Positions 7,174-13,627 of a stretch of DNA of 64,000 nucleotides are shown here, one piece after another (position 1 is the first letter of the stretch; each line of letters begins with the position of its first letter). Below the pieces are notes generated by a model, which had not been told where the DNA came from, made no database searches, and was given only the letters and a program-made list of their open reading frames with translations. The stretch spans positions 124,001 to 188,000 of the forward strand of contig NZ_RBLG01000001.1 of assembly GCF_003634585.1 (NCBI RefSeq), written 5' to 3'. The translations under genes and the position numbers were made by a program. The DNA is from Gillisia mitskevichiae. Lineage in GTDB: Bacteria; Bacteroidota; Bacteroidia; Flavobacteriales; Flavobacteriaceae.

Positions 7174-8109
7174 ATGAAATCCAAATTCATTCAAAACTTA
7201 CTATTTGTACTTTTAACTGGAACGGCATTCTTCACTTTATTACCAACATTTTTTCCAAATATTTGGTGGATAGATCTAATGTCTCATTTTCGGGTTCAAT
7301 ATTTATTAGTGCTGTTCTTGTTTTTCATACTATTTATTGTCTTTTACCAAAAAAGGATTCTTTTAATAATCCTTGTACTTCTATTCGTATGGAATGCAAA
7401 AGAGGTACTTCCCTTATACATTTCTCCTGAGCCAGTTTCTGAAAATTTCGATAATAAAATTTCTATTCTCTCTATAAACTTACTGTCTTCCAATACCGAT
7501 CTAGCAAGTGTATTAGAATTGATTAAAGAAAAAGATCCAGATGTTTTAGTATTTATGGAACTCACTCCAAAGTGGGATCAAGAATTAAAGAGTCTCTATC
7601 AATTTTTTCCTTATAATGCATCAGAAGTAAGAATAGATAACTTTGGGATTGCAATGCTTAGCAAAATCAAAATGGAATCTTCAGTGACTTATTTTGATAA
7701 TAACATCAAACCCTCCATTATTGCTAACTTTATTTATTCTAATGAACCTCTTACCGTCGTAGCTACTCATCCACTGCCACCTATAAATTCTGAAACTTTT
7801 AATTTAAGAAATGAACAACTGAAGAATATAGCAGGTAGAAGAGCAAGCTTTTCAGATAATTTTATATTGATAGGGGATCTAAACACTTCCTCGTTTTCAT
7901 CTCATTTCAAAGACTTATTATCTAAAAGTGAACTAAAAGATTCTAGAAATGGTTTTGGAGTAGGAACTACTTGGCCAGCGAACTTCTATCCTTTAAGAAC
8001 GACTTTAGATCACTGTTTAGTTAGTAAAGGCTTGGATGTTCTCGCTCAGTCTCCACAACGAAATATAGGATCAGATCATCTTCCGATTTATCTTGAGATC
8101 GGGATTTAA
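7174..8109 (+). CDS. Membrane-anchored endonuclease/exonuclease/phosphatase family protein
   Basis: 311 residues. Three hydrophobic helices in the first 90 residues (about 10-28, 40-60, 65-82) are followed by an EEP-type phosphoesterase domain with the conserved blocks SINLLSSN, FMELTPKWDQEL, THPLPP, LIGDLNTSSFS and the catalytic SDHLPIYLEI at the C-terminus. The fold is shared by exonuclease III, DNase I and sphingomyelinases; the substrate cannot be assigned. Attachment to the membrane with the catalytic domain outside the cytoplasm is inferred. I prefer the ATG at 7174; a GTG at 7156 is an alternative start. The gene ends 14 bases before the convergent aat stop. Confidence 0.8.
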   Translation: MKSKFIQNLLFVLLTGTAFFTLLPTFFPNIWWIDLMSHFRVQYLLVLFLFFILFIVFYQKRILLIILVLLFVWNAKEVLPLYISPEPVSENFDNKISILSINLLSSNTDLASVLELIKEKDPDVLVFMELTPKWDQELKSLYQFFPYNASEVRIDNFGIAMLSKIKMESSVTYFDNNIKPSIIANFIYSNEPLTVVATHPLPPINSETFNLRNEQLKNIAGRRASFSDNFILIGDLNTSSFSSHFKDLLSKSELKDSRNGFGVGTTWPANFYPLRTTLDHCLVSKGLDVLAQSPQRNIGSDHLPIYLEIGI

Positions 8110-8123
8110 TTTTTCTGAAATTC

Positions 8124-8762
8124 TTATTTCAAATATTCCAAAAACTCTTTCCTAGGAATTTCATTAGCTCCCAAACTATTTAAATGTCCTGTATAGATCT
8201 GGCAATCTATTAACCTAACCCCTTCGGCCTTCAGTTTTCTAACATAACTTATAAACCCATATTTTGAAGCATTGCTCACTTTGGCAAACATACTTTCCCC
8301 ACAAAATATTTTTTTCTCTTTCAAATAGATACCATAAAGTCCACCAACCAATTCCTTATTTTGCCACACCTCTACAGATTGCACAATTCCTAAATGATGC
8401 AATTTTAAATACGCATCCTTGATCTCCTCGGTGATCCAAGTTCCGTTTTGCCCCTCTCTTTTAATAGCTGCACAATTCTCTATAACCTTAAGAAAATCTT
8501 GATTGTAAGTGACTTGAAAAGTTTCCTTTTTAAATAGCTGGCTCATGCTTTTAGAAACCTTTAAATTCTCCGGAAATAAAACCATTCTAGGATCTGGACT
8601 CCACCAAAGAATAGGCTCCGATGCATTATACCAAGGAAAGATGCCGTGATTATATGCATCTAACAGTCGTTCTACAGAAAGGTCTCCTCCCATAGCTAAA
8701 AGCCCGTCTGGGTTTGCAAATTCCACAGAAGGAAATTTTTGATATGGAATTGAAGAACTCAA
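8124..8762 (-). CDS. aat: Leucyl/phenylalanyl-tRNA-protein transferase
   Basis: 212 residues. It adds leucine or phenylalanine from aminoacyl-tRNA to proteins with N-terminal arginine or lysine, marking them for ClpS/ClpAP degradation (the N-end rule). The family blocks FANPDGLLAMGGDLS (residues 15-29), GIFPWYN, LWWSPDPRMVLFP and VGGLYGIYLKEKKIFCGESMF are all present. The gene is monocistronic as far as can be seen: its upstream neighbour DUF3127 ends 176 bases away, with a possible long stem-loop between. Confidence 0.95.
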   Translation of the reverse strand: MSSSIPYQKFPSVEFANPDGLLAMGGDLSVERLLDAYNHGIFPWYNASEPILWWSPDPRMVLFPENLKVSKSMSQLFKKETFQVTYNQDFLKVIENCAAIKREGQNGTWITEEIKDAYLKLHHLGIVQSVEVWQNKELVGGLYGIYLKEKKIFCGESMFAKVSNASKYGFISYVRKLKAEGVRLIDCQIYTGHLNSLGANEIPRKEFLEYLK

Positions 8763-8808
8763 TTTAATATGATTAGATATTGAAAATTAATTGAAATATA
8801 TTAAATAG

Positions 8809-8919
8809 AAAAGCTGTTCGAAATATTCATTTTAGCTCCACATTTCTCTATTATTAATTATAAAGATCCCAAAAAAATTCGGGAAAGGGTAACCAAAACA
8901 TAAACTTCAAACAGCTTTT
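8809..8919 (-). other. Long stem-loop between the DUF3127 gene and aat
   Basis: Two 14-base arms, 8809-8822 (AAAAGCTGTTCGAA) and 8906-8919 (TTCAAACAGCTTTT), pair with one mismatch (a G-U pair on one strand). The loop of about 83 bases contains a smaller CCC...GGG hairpin around 8878. It begins 20 bases after the DUF3127 stop codon on the minus strand. It could be a transcription terminator with an unusual shape or a small structured RNA; no strong U-run follows. Confidence 0.4.
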
Positions 8920-8938
8920 AACTAACAGTACTATTTAC

Positions 8939-9313
8939 CTAGAAAGGTAAATCGTCGTAATCTTCATCTTTAAGATCTTGAGCAGGCTCAAATTGATCTG
9001 CTGGAGGAGGAGTTTGCCCTGGAGCTGCATTACCAGCTTGCAAATTCTCTATTCTCCAACCTTGAATTGAATTGAAATATTTGGTTTCTCCTTGAGGATT
9101 CACCCATTCTCTTCCTCTTAAATTGATACCGATCTTAACTGGTTGCCCAACTTGGTAGTTATTTAAAAGATCTGTTTTATCTTGTACAAATTCCACCATA
9201 ATATGTTGTGGATACTGCTCTTCAGTTGTTACAACAACTTCTCTTTTTCTAAATCCGTTACTTCCAAATGTTTGGGTTTCACCAATCATTTTTATTTTTC
9301 CTTCTACTTCCAT
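8939..9313 (-). CDS. DUF3127 family protein with an SSB-like acidic tail
   Basis: 124 residues. The N-terminal 85 residues match the DUF3127 family (EGKIKMIGETQTFGSNGFRK, then VGQPVKIGINLRGREW and GETKYFNSIQGWRIE), which looks like a small beta-barrel of the OB type. A Gly/Pro/Gln-rich linker follows, ending in DEDYDDLPF. That last part closely resembles the C-terminal tip of the SSB encoded at 39547-40005 (EEEDDLPF), the tip through which SSB recruits repair and replication proteins. A role in single-strand DNA or RNA handling is inferred; the family has no established function I can name. It is translated right after the flavoprotein gene, with one base between them. Confidence 0.82.
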   Translation of the reverse strand: MEVEGKIKMIGETQTFGSNGFRKREVVVTTEEQYPQHIMVEFVQDKTDLLNNYQVGQPVKIGINLRGREWVNPQGETKYFNSIQGWRIENLQAGNAAPGQTPPPADQFEPAQDLKDEDYDDLPF

Positions 9314-9314
9314 T

Positions 9315-10193
9315 TTAATTTGATTTTGCTAATAATATTTTCCAAGCTTTTGCCGGATCTTCTTTTTCTAAATATTCTTGTGCTTGTAAATGTATCTTTT
9401 TAAGATCTCCAGATTTCACCAAGCTCGAGGCATCAATATCCTCAGTTAAAAATTCATTAATTTCTTCTTCGGAAGGTAAAACTTCTACATTCCCCAGTTT
9501 ACCAAGATCATTCCCAGTTAAAACCTTACTATTTCTAATTTCCTGCGGAATAAGATCTACACCTATACCAAGAGTTGATAATGGCTTAGGCACCTCAAAC
9601 ATTCCTAATTTGGCGCGAGTATACCAATTTCCTCCCATTCTAGCAACCTGATCTATTTTATGCTGATCTATAAAACCTTCAGCATCTAAAATAGCTTCAT
9701 CAAAATGCATTTTAACCACTTCACAGATCACTAAATTACCAGCTCCGCCTTCTTCCCCGAGCTCTCTAACTTCTAATATTTTACACTCAAATTGCGCAGG
9801 AGATTCGGCTACTCTAAATGGCTTCACTTTATCTGAAGGCAACATGGTAATACCAGCTTTTTCAAACTCATTAACCCCTTCAGGATATTCTGTGCTAGAT
9901 AGAGACATTTGTTGTACTATCTTATAATCTACGACATTAATCACCACTTCCTTGGTAGCTTTTGCATTTAAGTAAGTATGCTTAACTGTATTATCTCTAC
10001 CTCTTCTAGCGGGAGAAAAGATCAAGATAGGCGGGTTTGCACTAAACACATTAAAAAAGCTGAATGGAGACAAGTTTGGCCTTCCATTTTCGTCTATTGT
10101 ACTTGCAAATGCAATAGGTCTGGGCCCTATTGCTCCTAGTAAATATTGATGTCTTTTCCCAGTACTAATTTCCTTTGGATCTATAGATAGCAT
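9315..10193 (-). CDS. Flavin reductase-like, FMN-binding split-barrel protein
   Basis: 292 residues. The first 200 residues carry the FMN-binding split-barrel pattern of the flavin reductase-like family: LGAIGPRPIAFASTIDENGR, NLSPFSFFNVFSANPP and DNTVKHTYLNAKAT. Members bind FMN and reduce flavin or other small molecules with NAD(P)H. The last 90 residues are a helical tail without a recognised family (residues after about 205). The gene is immediately upstream of the DUF3127 gene (one base gap), so the two are probably one transcription unit. Substrate unknown. Confidence 0.8.
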   Translation of the reverse strand: MLSIDPKEISTGKRHQYLLGAIGPRPIAFASTIDENGRPNLSPFSFFNVFSANPPILIFSPARRGRDNTVKHTYLNAKATKEVVINVVDYKIVQQMSLSSTEYPEGVNEFEKAGITMLPSDKVKPFRVAESPAQFECKILEVRELGEEGGAGNLVICEVVKMHFDEAILDAEGFIDQHKIDQVARMGGNWYTRAKLGMFEVPKPLSTLGIGVDLIPQEIRNSKVLTGNDLGKLGNVEVLPSEEEINEFLTEDIDASSLVKSGDLKKIHLQAQEYLEKEDPAKAWKILLAKSN

Positions 10194-10302
10194 TCAGCAA
10201 TTTTTCACAAAGGTAACGAATAGCCTTAGCAATGAAAAACCGTATTTCAACAATAATATTAACAGAAAACGGTTATATTTAAATCCTTCTAATTAAGGCT
10301 TC

Positions 10303-11451
10303 ATGAATTTTACAAACGAACGAAACTTTGCACGTTGGTTCATTATTTTTTCTTCCCTACTTATTGTAGCACTTATTTTATGGAACACGTCCATTTTTTT
10401 TGAACGCTTAAAACAAGATGAGAGAGATAAAATGGAATTATGGACCGCCGCACAAGCCTTTTTAGACAAGGCCAGCGGGGATACAGATATAGATCTTACT
10501 TTAAAAATTCTTAATACCAATACCACTATTCCTACTATTTGGATAAATGAAAAAGGGGAGATCGTAGACGGATTAAACATTCCAATAGAAACAAGAGGAA
10601 ATAAAAAGAAGCTTGACGACTATTTTGAGGCATTAAAATCTGAAAATGAACCTATAGAAATGGTTTTAAGTAAAAATCAGGTTCACAAGATCTATTATGG
10701 AGATTCGCCACTACTTACAAAAATCAAGTACTATCCCGCCGGGATCTTGCTGATCATCTTTTTATTTATAGGGGTAGTATATTTCTTCTACACCACCACT
10801 AAATCTAGCGAGCAAAATAAATTATGGGCTGGGATGGCAAAAGAAACTGCGCATCAAATAGGCACCCCATTATCTTCTTTAATAGGATGGACAGAGATTC
10901 TAAAAGAAGAAAATGTTAATAAGTCTTATATATCTGAAATTGAAAAGGATATTGAAAGATTAAGAACCATTACAGATAGATTTTCTAAAATTGGATCTAC
11001 CCCTATTCTCATCGAAACTGATATAATTATTGCAACCAAGGAGAGTTATAACTACCTTTTCACAAGAAGTTCCCGACTCATAAACTTTAAACTTACTACA
11101 CCAAATACCCCTATTTATGTGAATCTAAATGAATCTCTTTTTAGTTGGACCATAGAGAATTTAGTACGTAATGCTATTGATGCTATGAAAGGAAAGGGGA
11201 ATTTGGATATAGAAATAAAGCAAGATCTACATTGGGTTTATATTTATATAAAAGATAGCGGAAAGGGGATCCCGAAAAGCAAATATCAAACTATTTTTAA
11301 CCCAGGATTCACTACTAAAAAGAGAGGATGGGGACTTGGATTATCGCTTTCTAAAAGAATTGTAGAAGAATATCATAATGGAAAGATCAAGGTGTATGAA
11401 AGTGAGCTTAATAAGGGCACAACCTTTCAAATAGCCCTGAGAAAGATTTAG
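10303..11451 (+). CDS. Membrane sensor histidine kinase
   Basis: 382 residues. Helix 1 at about 12-28, a periplasmic sensor region of about 115 residues with no family I recognise, helix 2 at about 145-165, then the transmitter: the phosphorylated histidine H184 in KETAHQIGTPLSSL, the N-box NLVRNAIDAM, DSGKGIP and the G-box GWGLGLSLSKRIVEEY. The GTPLSSL form of the H-box, rather than LRTPL, is a NtrB/KinB-like variant common in Bacteroidota. No response regulator is adjacent, so it is an orphan kinase here. Its stop overlaps that of the convergent thioesterase gene by four bases. Confidence 0.88.
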   Translation: MNFTNERNFARWFIIFSSLLIVALILWNTSIFFERLKQDERDKMELWTAAQAFLDKASGDTDIDLTLKILNTNTTIPTIWINEKGEIVDGLNIPIETRGNKKKLDDYFEALKSENEPIEMVLSKNQVHKIYYGDSPLLTKIKYYPAGILLIIFLFIGVVYFFYTTTKSSEQNKLWAGMAKETAHQIGTPLSSLIGWTEILKEENVNKSYISEIEKDIERLRTITDRFSKIGSTPILIETDIIIATKESYNYLFTRSSRLINFKLTTPNTPIYVNLNESLFSWTIENLVRNAIDAMKGKGNLDIEIKQDLHWVYIYIKDSGKGIPKSKYQTIFNPGFTTKKRGWGLGLSLSKRIVEEYHNGKIKVYESELNKGTTFQIALRKI

Positions 11452-11858
11452 TATTTCTTCATTATTTCCCTGAGATTATCTGGGATAGTATAGGTTTTAT
11501 TTAAATTAAAATCGAAGCAAACCGCGATATCCCGACCCTCAGCACAAACTTCCATATCTTCATTCAAAATAATATGATCTAAACCAAAACTGCTATTCTT
11601 AATAAAGGCTAGCTTTGTTTTTACAATTGCATTTCCAGGGTAATATAAAGACTTTTTAAAATCGCAGTGGGTTGAAACCATCATTGGGCCTCTATGCGTA
11701 GCTTCATAAATTTTAGTAAGCCCGGTTGCCTCCCAGAATAGTGCTCTTCCCGTCTGCATAAATCTAATAAACGTGAGATTATTCACATGTTTATACATAT
11801 CCAGATCACTCCAATCTATTCTTAAGTCTATACTAAGTTTATAATCTGAATAATTCAT
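11448..11858 (-). CDS. Acyl-CoA thioesterase, hot-dog fold (4HBT family)
   Basis: 136 residues, typical. The motif DWSDLDMYKHVNNLTFIRFM near the N-terminus is the active-site region of 4-hydroxybenzoyl-CoA thioesterase-like enzymes, with the conserved aspartate and asparagine. These enzymes hydrolyse acyl-CoA esters in the cytoplasm; the acyl chain preferred here is unknown. Its ATG overlaps the stop of the HIT gene by one base (TAATG), so the two are translationally coupled. Confidence 0.85.
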   Translation of the reverse strand: MNYSDYKLSIDLRIDWSDLDMYKHVNNLTFIRFMQTGRALFWEATGLTKIYEATHRGPMMVSTHCDFKKSLYYPGNAIVKTKLAFIKNSSFGLDHIILNEDMEVCAEGRDIAVCFDFNLNKTYTIPDNLREIMKKY

Positions 11859-12247
11859 TATAAATTCTCCTTGATCTCTTCTGCCAATCTCGATAATTGG
11901 TCATGAGAGAAATTAAGTTTATTACCAAAATCCATATCCTTCATTTTATTTAATGGGATTAAATGAACGTGTACGTGAGACACTTCTAAGCCAATGACTG
12001 CCATTCCCACTCGTTTACATGGAACCGCCTCTTCTAGTGCCATTGCAATTTTTTTAGAGAATTTCATTAAACCTGCATAGGTTTCGTCATCTAATTCAAA
12101 TAATTTATCTACTTCCTCTTTGGGAATACATAAAGTGTGTCCTTTTGCATTAGGATTAATATCTAAAAAAGCGAGGAATTTATCGGTCTCGGCAATTTTG
12201 TAAGAAGGAAGTTCTCCGCTGATGATTTTAGAAAAAACTGTAGACAT
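11858..12247 (-). CDS. HIT family nucleotide hydrolase
   Basis: 129 residues. The C-terminal catalytic motif HVHVHLIPLN (H-x-H-x-H) and the N-terminal FSKIISGELPSYKI and DINPNAKGHTLCIPK blocks place it in the HINT branch of the histidine triad family, which hydrolyses purine nucleoside phosphoramidates and related nucleotides. It lies directly downstream of greA (with a terminator between) and upstream of the thioesterase. In Bacteroidota greA and a HIT gene are often neighbours. The physiological substrate is unknown. Confidence 0.92.
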   Translation of the reverse strand: MSTVFSKIISGELPSYKIAETDKFLAFLDINPNAKGHTLCIPKEEVDKLFELDDETYAGLMKFSKKIAMALEEAVPCKRVGMAVIGLEVSHVHVHLIPLNKMKDMDFGNKLNFSHDQLSRLAEEIKENL

Positions 12248-12272
12248 AATTATTATATTATTTATTGAAATT

Positions 12273-12318
12273 AAAAAACCTTTTCATGGCGTTTATTACA
12301 AGCCACAGAAAAGGTTTA
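12273..12318 (-). terminator. Intrinsic terminator after greA
   Basis: On the minus strand an AAACCTTTTC...GAAAAGGTT stem with an inner GGC/GCC segment is followed by TTTTTT. It lies 25 bases past the greA stop and just before the HIT gene. Confidence 0.75.
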
Positions 12319-12342
12319 TATGTTCTTTATTCATACTTAAAA

Positions 12343-12819
12343 TCATTCTCTCCAGATCTCAAGTACCTCAAATTTCATTGTTCCATTAGGCACACTAATT
12401 TCTGTAGTATCTCCTACTTTTTTCCCTAATAAACCTTTTCCAATAGGTGATTCAACAGAGATCTTACCAGTTTTAATATCGGCTTCACTTTGAGCTACCA
12501 GCTTATAGGTCATTTCAGATCCATTGGTAGTATTCTTAATTTTAACCAACGAGTGAACTAAAGCTTTGGATGTATCTAACTGAGATTCGTCTATAACACG
12601 AGCATTAGAAACCACTTCTTCCATTTTAGAAATCCTCATCTCTAATAATCCTTGAGCTTCTTTTGCTGCATCATATTCTGCATTCTCACTTAAATCCCCT
12701 TTATCACGAGCTTCAGCAATGGCTTGAGAAGCCTTAGGACGCTCCACATCTCTTAACTGATTAAGTTCATCTTTCAGCTTTTTCAAGCCTTCAATTGTAT
12801 AATAAGATACGTTACTCAT
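12343..12819 (-). CDS. greA: Transcription elongation factor GreA
   Basis: 158 residues from the ATG at 12819 (MSNVSYYTIEGLKKL); an ATG six codons upstream gives a longer form without family support. GreA stimulates cleavage of backtracked RNA by RNA polymerase. The N-terminal coiled coil (residues 8-75) carries the tip loop around AEARDKGDLSENAEYDAAKE with the acidic residues that reach the active site. The C-terminal FKBP-like domain ends with GLLGKKVGDTTEISVPNG. A terminator follows. Upstream, 200 bases of leader separate it from a TATATTTG box at 13022-13029. Confidence 0.95.
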   Translation of the reverse strand: MSNVSYYTIEGLKKLKDELNQLRDVERPKASQAIAEARDKGDLSENAEYDAAKEAQGLLEMRISKMEEVVSNARVIDESQLDTSKALVHSLVKIKNTTNGSEMTYKLVAQSEADIKTGKISVESPIGKGLLGKKVGDTTEISVPNGTMKFEVLEIWRE

Positions 12820-12991
12820 AATTTTTTCGTTTATCAATAGTAGTTACAGGAATTAACCCCACACTTCTCATTACCTATAACTGTATTGTGATTTTATATA
12901 TTCCAAACTCCAAAAGTAATAGGGTTTGGAGAACCTAACTTAGGCCTATTTATATGTGTTTAAATTTTAAAATCTTGCTAATAAATACAAA

Positions 12992-13029
12992 AAATCCCAC
13001 ATAAGACGGGATTTATATACACAAATATA
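12992..13029 (-). promoter_or_regulatory. TATATTTG promoter box with an immediate hairpin, upstream of greA
   Basis: On the minus strand TATATTTG (13022-13029) fits the -7 consensus. The predicted start would be near 13015, and directly from there an AAATCCC...GGGATTTTTT hairpin with a U-run (12992-13013) begins. A transcript from this box would thus meet a terminator-like hairpin within its first 25 bases. Distance to the greA start is about 200 bases. It may be an attenuator or a 5' stabilising hairpin. Confidence 0.4.
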
Positions 13030-13082
13030 ATAAATTTAAATTTTGAAAACAATATAATTCTTAAGCCCAAAATTCCTCTAAA

Positions 13083-13517
13083 ATGATCCAAAAAGTTTGT
13101 AGTCTATTCATGTTGCTTTTAGTGTTAAATTCTTGTAGCACTAATGCGGACGATAGAATAGATAATCCCAATTTAGTAAATGTGAGTTTTAGGTTAAATC
13201 TTGATCTTGACTTTCCAGAATACAATAATTTAAATTTTCCAGGAAACAGTTATTCTACTTACAATTCTGGGATCAACGGGGTAGTTGTATATAATATTAA
13301 TAACAATCAATTCACCGCTTTTGAGTTAAGCGATCCAAACCATCCTTTAGGTGAATGTTCAACGCTAAGAGTACAAGGGGTAATTGCTAAATGCGATTGT
13401 GATGATGGGAACAGTTATAATATTCTAACGGGGGAGCTTACCAACGGCAGCGGCCAGTACACTATGAAACCCTATAGAGTAAGTAAAAATGGAAACACCT
13501 TAGAAGTATACAACTAG
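13083..13517 (+). CDS. Small lipoprotein with a degenerate Rieske-like domain
   Basis: 144 residues. The N-terminus is a lipoprotein signal (hydrophobic stretch then LVLNSC, with the lipid-bearing cysteine at about residue 18). The rest is all-beta in character. The end region, DPNHPLGECSTLRV, VIAKCDCDDGNSYNILTGE, then YRVSKNGNTLEVYN, follows the spacing of a Rieske iron-sulfur domain, but the normal CxH and CxxH ligand pairs are not both present; the second pair is CDCDD. It is therefore probably a Rieske-fold protein without a normal [2Fe-2S] cluster. That reading is inferred by eye; function unknown. The gene stands alone between greA (divergent) and the receptor gene (convergent), ending in a shared terminator. 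Confidence 0.7.
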   Translation: MIQKVCSLFMLLLVLNSCSTNADDRIDNPNLVNVSFRLNLDLDFPEYNNLNFPGNSYSTYNSGINGVVVYNINNNQFTAFELSDPNHPLGECSTLRVQGVIAKCDCDDGNSYNILTGELTNGSGQYTMKPYRVSKNGNTLEVYN

Positions 13518-13539
13518 GGCCTGGTTTCAACAGAAATAT

Positions 13540-13576
13540 AAAAAGTCTCCATTCTATACTAGAACGGAGACTTTTT
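13540..13576. terminator. Bidirectional terminator between the lipoprotein and receptor genes
   Basis: AAAAAGTCTCC...GGAGACTTTTT, an 11-base stem extended inward by TTCT/AGAA, with A/T runs on both sides. It serves two convergent genes. Confidence 0.85.
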
Positions 13577-13627
13577 GTTTGGATAGACCTAAGAATTAGA
13601 TCTTACAGCTTCTATCCTTAATGATCT

